From contig NC_080571.1 in the NCBI RefSeq assembly GCF_030247185.1, forward strand, positions 68,672,172 to 68,736,171: a stretch of DNA of 64,000 nucleotides, written 5' to 3'. Position 1 is the first letter of the stretch; each line of letters opens with the position of its first letter. The stretch comes from Malaya genurostris. Lineage: Eukaryota > Arthropoda > Insecta > Diptera > Culicidae. Made by a program: the position numbers and the translations under genes. Shown one piece after another: positions 29,952-40,893 of the stretch. The notes beneath the pieces are model-generated. The model saw only the letters and a list, made by a program, of their open reading frames with translations, searched no databases and was not told the origin of the DNA.

Positions 29952-31393
29952 TCATTTGAAAAGTTGATCTTGTAGGTAGATCATTTTATTTTCAGTTATA
30001 TCGCCTAAAACGACTTCATTTAAAGAAGCGAATGGCATTGAAGGAATATTTGTAGGTAGACTGCCATTAGAAGAAGATGATTTGGCCGGTCTACCTATTA
30101 ATAAATTGTTTTCGTTAGAAGAAGAACTGCAAGGCGGTCCTGTGTTTTGATTATTTACATTAGAAGAAATAGGTGATAGATTTCTACCTAATATACCAGC
30201 ATAACTGACATTAGAAGAAGATGATGACGAGGTCGATCTACCTGTCAATAAATTTCGTTAGAAGACGAATTGACAGGCGTACCTGTTTTTTGTTTCGAAG
30301 AAATCAGTGCCTTAGAAAAATTAGGCGTGGCATTTGTAACGGTTTTTTGATTTTCAGGTATGTTCTGTAAATTTAAGGTCGTTGATTTGACTTGTTGTCG
30401 AAGCGAACGAGCGTTTAAAATTTTTTCCCTGACAGGACATTTCAAATAATTGGATTTATGATTTCCATTGCAATTTGAACATGAAAATTTATCAGTGGTT
30501 TCATTCATTGGACAAACGTCTTTCGAATGCGATTTACCACAATTCAAACACCGTATATCCATATGACAATTTTTGGTTCCATGACCGAATCCTTGGCAAC
30601 GACGACATTGCGTTAAGTTTGCAATACGATTATGCCGTTTATAATGTTCCCAATGAATTTTAATGTGGGAAATGAAACGTACTTTTTCTAAAGTTTTCAA
30701 ATTGTTTACATCACTTCGATTGAAGTGTATTAGGTAAAGTTCATGGGAAATTCCAGAGCGTGGTTTAGAAGTACCATTCGCTCTTTTTTTCATAAGTATT
30801 ACTTGGGAAGGGGCAAAACCAAGCAATTCTTTTAGTTCATTTTTAATTTCATCAATACTTTGATCATTTGATAATCCTTTCAAGACAGCCTTGAAAGGTC
30901 TGTCTGATTTTATATCATATGAATAAAATTTATGAAGTTTTTCGGACAAATACCGAATAAGACGTTCGTAATCTTCCAATCCATCCACCAAGACTCGACA
31001 TTCTCCTCTTCGTCCGATTTGAAATGAGACTTTTACTTCCGGGAGAAAGGTAGAAAGCTCAGTACGGAATGCTTTGAAGTCGGAAATCATCACCGTCACT
31101 ACTGGTGGCATAGATTGATGTTTCTTCCCAGAACGACAAGCGTCCATTTTGGGAATTTTTGAAGAATTTTCTTCTATGTCGCTACAATCGGATTCAGGAA
31201 GAATCTCGTAAATATTGTTAGACGGCATAGGATCAACGGAAGGGAAATCCGTCCGTTGTCTTTTATTTTTACATTCAGATTCTATAAGATCGTGAATGTT
31301 ATTAGAAAAATGTTGATTAACGGATTGTGATTTATTCCGTATTGAATTATTTTTAGCCTTAGGCTTGTTGCCTTTCCGGTTGGACGCAGGCAT
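29952..31393 (-). pseudogene. Jockey-like ORF1 (gag-like RNA-binding protein), one frameshift
   Basis: Begins MPASNRKGNKPKAKNN with a basic, Ser/Asn-rich head. The middle (about residues 165-205) is a PRE_C2HC-type region (FKAVLKGLSNDQSIDEIKNE). Then come three zinc knuckles: CRRCQGFGHGTKNC, CLNCGKSHSKDVC and CSNCNGNHKSNYLKC. The first frame ends at 30245. A frame change there joins a Ser/Asn-rich tail (30248-29952) with repeated SSSSN blocks. Proteins of this kind bind the element's RNA. Only one break is visible. The frameshift lies between similar 'tctaac/tctaat' repeats and could be slippage. Confidence 0.9.
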
Positions 31394-31709
31394 TTTTTGA
31401 AATTAATGAAATTTTAAATTAAATTAACTAGGCTAAATTAGTCTTCGATTAGACACCTAGCTAGCCTTAAAAAAGGCTGATTAATTTCTTAGTCACTCTA
31501 ATATCACTCTTTGTATCACTTATTCACTTAGTTAGTGATTCAGGTAGCCTTGAAAAAGACTGAAGCCTTGAATCAATGAAACTCTAGGTAGCCAGAAAAA
31601 AATTCCAGGAGCCAAGAGCTATACGCGTGCGGTGCGAACGACTGTTCAACACCGACTGAATTCAAGATCTTTTTTTTATACAAATGTATCGCTTTCTTCG
31701 TACCCTTAA

Positions 31710-32530
31710 GAAAAAATACGGATAAAATTATTCGTCACGGTTTCGAAGGAATTCTCGAATTCGGCTCATTAGGCGGCGCACACCTTCTTCGTCCATCGTT
31801 TTAGCTATCTTCTTCCACCAGGTCGTCATCTGATTGATGTCTTTGACAACCTTTCCCTTTGCCTTGAGTCTCCTCTTCATGATTGCCCAGTATCTCTCAA
31901 TAGGGCAGAACTGAACAGAACACTCTTTTTGGTATAGTTCCGATGTCGAATGTAACGAAAACTTTCGTTTTTTGCCACAGCTGCTAATGCCCTGCCAAAT
32001 TATAAATTTTATTGCAAATTTGTCCCCCCGAGCCGTTGCCAAGTAAAATTTTTGACCTGGGATTTGCCCGAAGTCACCCTAGACATAGGTTTCATCGTTC
32101 ATCAGAAGACACCCGTCGAACTTGGTCAGCACCTGGTCATATAGTTTCCGAGCACGAATTTTGACCACACTATTCTGTTTTATGGTCCGATTTGGCTGTT
32201 TGCTAGCTCGATACGGCTTGATTCCTACTCGGGGTCTAGTTCTCCTCACGGTACTATGAGCAGCACCGAGTTTTCTGGCCAAATCACGGTCCGACAGATT
32301 AGGATTCCTCTTAATGGTCTTCAAAATCTTACCACGCAGTTTCAGGTCGACAGTTCCACTGCGACGATTGGCTTGAGGCTTCCGAATCGTCGTCAATGTT
32401 TATACCGTTTGATAACGCGCCATACGGTATTTCTCGGCAATTTCAGCTGTTTAGCTAGCCTAGATGCAGACCACAATGGATTTTCCAAATAACTATGCAC
32501 ATTTTTTCCCTTCTTTCGGCTTCCATGTTG
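31710..32530 (-). pseudogene. Tc1-like transposase remnant (DD37E-like family)
   Basis: From the upstream end: LWSASRLAKQLKLP (helix-turn-helix, about 32480-32430). Then, in another frame, IRKPQANRRSGTVDLKLRGK and NLSDRDLARKLGAAHSTVRR, ending MNDETYV with the first catalytic Asp (32079). A stop and frame change lead to LATARGDKFAIKFIIWQGIS. A large deletion then removes the second Asp block and joins directly to CPIERYWAIMKRRLKAKG, which holds the final Glu. The NDETYV and PIERYWAI blocks match the DD37E element at 56285-57520. Terminal repeats were not identified; one end may have been lost at the jockey junction. Confidence 0.78.
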
Positions 32531-35340
32531 ATTGTTTACAAAGTACAGTTTATTTGCGGAATGTCAAAAATCATATGTGAAGCTGACAAAATTCCCGACA
32601 CGTGGGCGCCAAGAACTTCCAAATCCGTTCACCAGGAGTGCCACAATATGAGCCAAAGTTTGTTCCAATTCTAAATGAAGCAAGCTTTAACTTTCTAAAA
32701 AGAAAGAATTAACAAAACTTGATAAAGCTAGTAAAGCTATCATTAGCTGCCGTTGAAACCCTTACTGATCGATAGGGAACATGTCCCTATGACACACGAA
32801 GAGTAAAATACTTGCCACCCCCTCAGGCCTCCAAGAAATATTACGGTTCGGTGTTTCTCGTTCCCCTCGACCGCAGAACCTCGACTGATAACATCGCAGG
32901 CAAGCCGAACAGCATGATTTTTCCCACGGCAACGTGTCAACGTACGCCAAACGAGTAAAAGCTGAAAATCACGCAAAGCACAACCACTTGATACACACCC
33001 CCGTCATGCTGGATTTCCAGCGGCTATAAATCATGCTCTCCAGAGATTCCCAAAAAAAAAAAACATCCGAGCACGAACTCTCGAACGGTCGAACGGGTTG
33101 AAACAATTTTCGGTTTATTCGGTGAATCGATGGCACCGCTTCGGGGTTGCTCCGCAATCAACTTCCATAATGGATTATAAAATTGCGTCGAGTTATAAAC
33201 GTAATGTCGGTTTGAGTTGATTAAATGAAATCGATCTCGGACGCAGGTCACATAGAATCGGTTGATTTGAAAGGTCGAATAAGAAACCAACCATTAATAG
33301 TCAATGTGTTTTACATGGAAAAATCATCTTTCATAAATCAGACCTTAACTCCCATTTCGGATCGAAATTATGGCTTTTACTTTTACCATGCTTAACAGAG
33401 AACAAAGTAGTAGCTACTATTAGCGCACAGTCTTTTATTAGACAAACCCCGCGAAAGCGTCGCAGTAGTTTACGGTGGTGCTCCGAAAACAACATCCAAC
33501 ATTAGCCGTTTATTTCCAGAAACATCGATTTTCCACTTTATTTATAGTTTTCCGATTTTGGCAGCACAGAAACCAACCGCCGTCAAAGTTTTTCGGTGCT
33601 CGCCGTTTGAAAACGATGAGTCCATAATTTATGTCCACTCGCTCCTCACAGAGCTGAGGAGGGACCTTTCCGGACTGCGCTGGTTCTGGGTTCGGCGTCA
33701 ACAAATAATCGGCAGCGGAGGTGGTCGAAGGTGGGGTGGGTCGCGTGGGAATTAACAACATTATTTGACTTGGAAAACAAGTGCTTTTCGCTGCCTGGTT
33801 CCCGAGTGTTCTCCGAGCGGCAGCAGAAGCAGTACCGTACATGTCAATTAGCGGTCCGTGAATGACTGGGAGTAATTGGTGTGACATTTGTGTTAACTAG
33901 AAAATAACACCGCGCCACTGTGATGGATCAATTTGGTTCCAGGTGATCCAGCTTCGCTAGGTAAATTAATGAGTCTCCTTTGGCGGGCTGTCACAAGGGG
34001 AAAATGTCAAATTGGTCGTCGCTTTGTTCGGACCGTGAAGCTTGACTCTTCTTCCGGGGTGACCAAGTGATTTTCTGACAGATGAGCAAAACGTTCATAA
34101 TTCAGCTATGAATTCCACTCTATGCCACCATTTGCTTCTTACACGGAGAACCCGCCGATCGCAAAATTACAATATTGCAATTGTTGCTTCACATCCTGGT
34201 TGTTTCAACAAAAAATGTTGTTGATTTAACTAACATATTTATTGATTTTGTCAGAACCTGCTGTATTCAAATGCTGTCACTTGACGAAGATCGAAGACAG
34301 CAAAACAAAAATTCTCTTCATTTTACCAGAAACGTTTCATATTTAAAATTTTGCAATGACAAATGAACGTCATTGTGTCAGTTACGTAGTGGCCGTTTTA
34401 TGTAAGTGAAAGTATGCAGAAGAATATAAGAGTTAATGGTAAAACATGTTTTTCATGTATTAAATTGAAATTCCTGCCGTATAAATGTTTTAATTTCATC
34501 TGCGAATTATGTATTTTCGGACAGTTCATGTAAATGTAATTAAAAAGTTGATGATAAAGTGAAGTTTTTTGTATTTTATTGGAAGGGCATATGTAGCAAC
34601 ATTCTTGGAAACGGAATAAAAAAAAAGCCATTCCGCAACTGAATTCTTTCCTAGAAATTCTAATCTTTCGTTGCATTTCTATATCATCTGTGAGATTAAC
34701 GATAAAGTTATAAACAGCTACTTAGGCGAAATTTCGTTGTTCAAGCGGTTAACGATTAGCTGCCTCCTGAAGAAACTAGCAGTAAAAAATATTTTTTGCA
34801 ATAGGCACCTTAAGTTCAAATAACTGAATAATTGGACATTTTTTGCTTTCATATATACAGGTAACTTTGCTGGGATTGTGTCATTGCTCCGTTGCACGAG
34901 TGACACCTCATTTGAACGTTTCACTTTCCGCTTAGGATGTGTGTCATTGCTGAACTGTAACGTTTTCATTACTCATTTGTGGTGTGTGTCTTTGCTGGGT
35001 GTCATAGCTACCAGTACGATAAATCAAAAATTACAGCTTAGCTTAAACAAAAATCGATTAGTTGTACCAAATTTTAACCAATCAAATACAGAAAAACAAC
35101 TTATATTTTAATTGTTTTGCGATCGCTGGTTTTTCCATGCAGTTAATTAAGGGACATAGGGACAACCGGATGAAGCTGTTCGAGCTATTGACGTAGAGCT
35201 ACACAACTGTTTCCAATATCACAGTCAATTTTTGCTTTGATAATTTCACCAGTTAATCTCCACATATACTTATCTTTATCTATGCGAAATATACTTTCGA
35301 AAATAATTCTTCGATTGTTTTGAGTGCCCTGAAAAAGGAG
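32531..35340. other. Intron with single-copy-looking islands
   Basis: No exon or named mobile element. The stretches 32760-33290 and 33540-34080 are GC-richer and non-repetitive, so they are candidates for ancestral intron sequence with regulatory content. From 34100 on the sequence is AT-rich. Confidence 0.4.
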
Positions 35341-35344
35341 GCCG

Positions 35345-35555
35345 TTTAGTTTGTTGGTGTTGGTGATAAAAGGTGCTGATCAAGATGATCCAGCACTCGA
35401 TGATCAAGGTCGTGCAGAATTCTCCTCGAACGAGAAAAATCAGCCGAATTCCGATGAAAATTATTTCTTCTTGTGCTCAGCGAACGGCGTATAAAATAAA
35501 TCCACCAATGGTGTGAATGATCCGTATAGAGTGCAAATCGGTTCAATATGTTTTG
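35345..35555 (-). repeat. Dispersed repeat shared with 40195-40385
   Basis: On the minus strand it carries 'gatttgcactctatacggat', 'attggtggatttattttata', 'cacaagaagaaataattttc' and 'gatcatcgagtgctggatca'. These match the plus-strand block at 40195-40385 in order. Confidence 0.8.
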
Positions 35556-35559
35556 ACAC

Positions 35560-36305
35560 TCATCGCCCTATAAATTAGGAATTGAAAATCGGATGAGAGC
35601 TTTAATTTGAAGCACGATTCGTGAGAATCGGCTCAACCGTTGTTGAGAAAACGAAGTGAGTTTTGTTTTGTGTGATTTTCTTCACTATTAGCGGTACTTT
35701 CGGAAGCGGAAACCGAGAACTAGTAGTCCCGAAGTAGATTTATATATTCACTAGCTAACAAGATCTGCCAACAAGATGAATTTAGCAGTAAGTTTTACAA
35801 AAATGTTCACCTCGTTTCGCCATCGCTTGTGAAAAAATACTCATGAAATTGAAAATTTTTATTAATCGCACTGGAACCAGAATCCAGTCGGATCTGGATC
35901 ATTTTTTCGGGGACATTTTTAAGAATTTTAAGACCTTTTATCTGTCTCTTAGTTTCTGAAAATCGGTTAAGAAATTTCCGAGAAAATTGATTGCACCTTT
36001 TTTTATAAATTTGCACATATTTCCTTGTAATTCCGGAACCGAAAATCGGATCCAAATGAAACTCAGAAACATTGTATGGGGAGTTAAGACCTTATATTAG
36101 AATATGAGTTTATGAAAATCGGTTCAGTCATCTCTGAAAAAATTGAGTGACATTATTTGTCACATACACACTTACGTACAGACAGACGTTTTGTAATCTC
36201 GACGAACTGAGTCGAATGGTATATGACACTCGGTTCTCCGGGCCTCGGTTGTAAAGTCGGTTTTCACAGCGATTACATAGCCTTTCTATATGAGAAAGGC
36301 AAAAA
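35560..36305 (-). repeat. Mosquito dispersed repeat, copy 3
   Basis: It ends (minus-strand start) with 'agcctttctatatgagaaag', the family's palindromic terminus. It contains 'atatgacactcggttctccg' and 'aaaatcggttcagtcatctc' blocks. Confidence 0.82.
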
Positions 36306-36899
36306 TGAAACTTTATATTTAGAGTTTTCTAAGAATATCTCAAAAAACGTGGATGTTTTCACAAAAATTTTAGAACATTAAATATACTTGGCTCTGTTTA
36401 AGGAATGCTAAGAAAACAGCTAAGTACTTCTGTTTTCTCATTGATTGTTTTGATTCAAGCTATGATTTCTAAACGAAAAATGTTTGAAATTTACTAAAAA
36501 AACGTGCTTAATCCACCTAGCAGTGAGATGATACCTTTTTTTATCAATCCGCATGTGTTTTTTGCATGAATATTTTTCGGTGTTTCAGTTTTCATGGCAT
36601 TATTCTAATGTCAGTCGTTTAAAGTGGCAATTTGAGATTTTATTCACTCATTATTCTGTAATGTCGAAACTGTAAAACGGATCGAATTTGAATCTAAAAG
36701 TGCAACAATCGATTAAACATTCCATGATATGTCGAAGTAATTTTCACTTTAGAGTTTAGTGCAATTTAAAGTACTTCCAGAGCCGATATTCAGGAACCAG
36801 CATAACCCAAACCAATTCGTATGACGAACCATATGACGAATAAATTACAATATTCTTGACTCCAACTTTGAAGCTTTTCGGGATTGTCATCTTCTATAT

Positions 36900-37665
36900 C
36901 GCTTTGAATTTTAAAAATTCATCATCCTACTATTCGAGAATCGGAAGTCAGAATTGGATAAAATAGGATTTATTTTAACTTGAACTTTTGTTTTTGAAAT
37001 TCGATTAGGCTTTTTTTGACAAAACAACTGAGCTTTGAGAAACGGAATTCTAAAATCGGTATGGCCGAAGACAGATAAATTTACCTGAGTAGCTGTATAG
37101 TTTACATTTGTTTCAAAATGTTTGAAGATCAGTGTAGACATCTTTGAGAAATCGTAGTGCGAATTAAATTTTTGGGTGCTTCCGAAACGGAAACTGAACA
37201 CAACCAAAAATGAAAGTGAAAGATTTGGTTATCGATTATCCAAATCTGCTAACTCGATAAACCTGATTAATTTAAGTGAAATAGACATTTTTATACTAAC
37301 CACCCTGTATCTCCAAAACCGGAAGTTGGATTTTACTGAAAAATAAGATGTTTTATAGAATCTTAGAACTTTTCATTTGAATCTTAGATGATTCTTAGAT
37401 TTCATTTGAATCTTAGATCGGTTCAGCCATCTACGAGAAAAATGAGTTACACAGTTTTAATTTCGTTTCACATATCATCCTGTTGTTCCGAAACCAGGGG
37501 TCGGAACCACACATAATTCAGGAACCTTGTTTGGGAGTATACGACTTTTCATATGAATCTGAGTTTGTAGAAAACGGTTGAGTCATCTCCGAAAAAAATT
37601 GAGTGAAATTATTTGTCACACACGCATTTGCTGATCTCGACGAACTGATTCGAATGGTATATGGC
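36900..37665 (-). repeat. Mosquito dispersed repeat, copy 4 (diverged)
   Basis: Same word order as copy 3 ('ggttcagccatctacgagaa', 'tcgacgaactgattcgaatg'), but heavily mutated. It includes a local duplication of 'tttgaatcttagat' at 37376-37425. Confidence 0.65.
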
Positions 37666-38099
37666 TGCTATGTTTTTCCATCATTGATTGCTGTAAATAG
37701 TTTAAATCAATATAATTATGGAATTGCTTTCAACTCGAAAATTCTGCCATCATCTGGTTTTCATATGTCATATTCGAACGATTATGTTGCCAAAAACGAA
37801 CCGTGCTAAAATCGGTCCGAGGCAAAATATCATGCTGTACATAGTCTTTTGGGTACTTAGAAACAAATGTATTTAACAGTATAAAAAATCGTGTTTTATG
37901 TTGCTTCCAAGCATTTCTTTGCCAGACAGCGCTCAAAACTTCTACTGCTGGAATAGGGGGAAAAGTCGTTTACACAAAAATTTCGATATCTCCGTTAAAA
38001 ATGGATGGATTTTAACAATCTATGGCTTGTTGGATAGGTATTATCTTGCGGAAACTGATTCTGAAAATATATTCTGTTTTCAAGGTCAATTGTGACAGA

Positions 38100-38345
38100 T
38101 ACCTAAAAAAACTGAAAATTTTGACATAAAACTTCGTATAACTCAAAAAGTAAACATCCTATCTCAAAACCATTCAATAGCGTTCTGGGTGACGGGGAGA
38201 CCTTTCATTTGCGACTAGTTTGATCGAAATCGGTGTAGCAATCTCTGAGATCTCGACCTCTTAGTTGACAACACACATACAGACACACACATACACACAC
38301 GTACATTTGCTCCGTTCGTCGATCTGAATCGATTGGTATATGACA
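38100..38345 (-). repeat. Related dispersed repeat fragment
   Basis: Contains 'acctttcatttgcgactagt', 'atctctgagatctcgacctc' and a ca-rich run, ending 'gatctgaatcgattggtata'. It has the same general plan as the dispersed repeat but is a distinct subfamily. A (TA)n array follows it. Confidence 0.6.
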
Positions 38346-38376
38346 GTTTTTCTTAAGTTTGAGCGAATTCTATACC

Positions 38377-38522
<146 letters not shown>

Positions 38523-38788
38523 GTAAAAATAAAACGAATTGTTATCTAGCCAGAAATTTTTAAAACAACCTAAGGTTTGACACTCTACCATCCAAGCAAG
38601 AATCACCAATTAATTGAATGTATCTGCAGCTAAATTTTGTGGAAGGGAATTATAACATGTTTTCTATGAAAAGTAATATTAGGTATTTCTAAAGAAACAT
38701 TCTACGCCTATCGATAATATTTAGTAGCAGCAAACCTTGGTAGATAATTTGGTTTTTACTGAATATCTGCAAACAAATAATTATATGT

Positions 38789-39214
38789 TTTTTTAGTCTT
38801 GTTCAGACATATATCCGTCTTGAGCTAGTTTTAAATTTGATCAGTATCCAACGGTGAAACCAGATTAGAAAAATAACATGGGAGTGCAACTATGTAATAG
38901 AAAATGTCGAAAATGTTACCCCAGAGACGGGACTCGAACCCGTAGGTAGCTCCTGTCCGGGGAAATTGTATTGCCAATTAAAATACTCTGCACATGAAAA
39001 CACATGAACAAACAGCCTAATTTACTAGAAGAACGAAGCATGTTTCGCTTTACTTGACCACAACAGCATTCAATTATATCGTTCTATTTCTATGGAAACC
39101 CATCCAACAAAAATCAACACGGCAATTTCTGCTTTGCCATCAGACGCTGATTTGAGATTTTGTCTTTTTTGCTTTTATCTGTATTCCTTCTGCGATACTG
39201 GTCAAATTTAAAAC
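38789..39214 (-). mobile_element. tRNA-module repeat, diverged copy with terminal inverted repeats
   Basis: The tRNA-like module lies at about 38920-38992 (minus), with B box 'gggttcgagtcccgtctctg'. Surrounding sequence is colinear with the units at 18671-19851 on both sides of the module. Inverted ends 'ttttaaatttgatcagtatc' (38829-38848) and the complement of 'ttttaaatttgaccagtatc' (39194-39213) enclose about 387 bp. The extra outer part 38789-38827 ('gtcttgagctag') matches the unit-junction sequence 'ccttgagctac' at 19204-19214. Confidence 0.75.
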
Positions 39215-40184
39215 AATTAGATATTTTCTCCTAAATTTGACAACCGTTGAAGTTTTTGAAATTTATGAAATAGTCAGAGCAAATATCTAAACATTTTTGC
39301 GGCTAGAATATGTGGAATTGCGTTTTACTAAAATAAAAAAAAAAAAAAAATTCACAGAACTTTCAAAATTGTAGCATTTTGAGACACGTGTGAAATTTTA
39401 AGCATTTATAGTTCGATTCAAGTTAGCAGCAAGTTTTTGAAGAAATTTCAGAAGTATTCGAAGCTGAACGAAGAATATAAAACAAACACCAGTGATAGGG
39501 GCTTGGGTCCACTAGGAAGCTGATAGTACCTATTAGCTCTCTCCGGACAGTACCAGCCTAGATACCGTGTGGAATCCGGCGGAATAAAAGGAACCAAGAA
39601 TAGATCCACTGGGTTCCTGCTTCCATGTCGTAAAACGCGACAATTGCAGGAGTTTTTTTTCCGTTCAGTTATCAGATATTTTCAATGTTAGGGAAGTTTT
39701 TATTCTTTACGCGATAGTATTGCATATTTTTCTTCAGTTTTCTCGAATAAGAGCTGTGAATCAAGACTTCCCGGGACTTCAATTTAGGATATTATTGAAA
39801 TGTTCACTCGGGAAGTCAGTGAGTTTAGTGGTGCATCCGAGCATCTTGAAACCGGAACATACTGAGTGTCGCGCGCGCGAATACTACCAATACTGAAATT
39901 TTTACTGACAAATATCCTTCTCCCGTGACACTTGTGAAGTGCGCAATAGTATATACGCTCAAGCTCAAGAATATGTTACAAAACAAACACCAATGATGTA
40001 TGAATGTGTACTAAGGAATGTCTTCCAAGTAAGAAATGCTTCAACAAAAATGTTATCCGCGGTTTAAGAAAATCTTGGCCAATCCCGTTGAAATTGGTCA
40101 AAAACTAGCTGAGATATAGTCAGTCAAAACTAGCATTCCCACTTTTTATGGTACACTTAGTAGTCCGCGTAACTTTTTACCCCT
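39215..40184. other. Unassigned sequence with a distinct block at 39510-39655
   Basis: The block 39510-39655 ('ctccggacagtaccagccta', 'gataccgtgtggaatccggc', 'gataccgtg') is GC-richer and ends in 'gcttccatgtcgtaaaacgc'. It looks like part of a mobile element but could not be identified. The rest is unremarkable. Confidence 0.35.
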
Positions 40185-40194
40185 TTGGTATTCG

Positions 40195-40385
40195 GATATG
40201 GTTGGTGTTCAATATTGGACCGATTTGCACTGTATACGTATCGTTCACATCATTGGTGGATTTATTTTATACACCGTTCGCCTAGCACAAGAAGAAATAA
40301 TTTTCATCGGAATTTGGCCCGTTCGAGGGAAATTCTGGATGAACTTGATCATCGAGTGCTGGATCATCATGTTCAGTAGTGAGAA
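40195..40385 (+). repeat. Dispersed repeat shared with 35345-35555
   Basis: The plus-strand partner of the repeat at 35345-35555, about 85 percent alike by eye. Confidence 0.8.
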
Positions 40386-40637
40386 GTTGTACTTCTCATA
40401 ACTTAGTACAGAAGGCACATAAAAGCAAAGTCTTGGCATGACATTCCTTTTGTGGAATTTGGGCTTTCTGTTCCATCAGACTTCGCTGCCGATTGCAAGG
40501 CTATTACTGCGATCCTACTGACACTAAGAATTCTTCCAGGTCGGTACTCGAACATTCGGCCACTGGCTTATAAGATAAGTGGCACATAAAATAGACATAA
40601 AACTTGATAAATTTCAATAGTTGTCGATTCTATGGCA

Positions 40638-40893
<256 letters not shown>

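Larger units (their letters stand above)
27028..31661 (-). mobile_element. Jockey-clade LINE (Juan-like), nearly full length
   Basis: A minus-strand element with 5' leader (about 31394-31661), ORF1, ORF2, a 3' UTR (27060-27223) and an A-rich tail (T-rich on +, 27027-27055). The leader starts near 'cagtcggtgttgaacagtcg', in keeping with the internal promoters of jockey elements. RNase H is absent, as in jockey. Similarity to mosquito Juan elements is a recognition by style, not a computed match. A decayed Tc1-like element touches its 5' side. Confidence 0.9.

Noticed and set aside
32531..32640. Terminal repeat of the Tc1-like element at 31.7-32.5 kb
   Set aside because: No matching inverted partner could be found on the other side.
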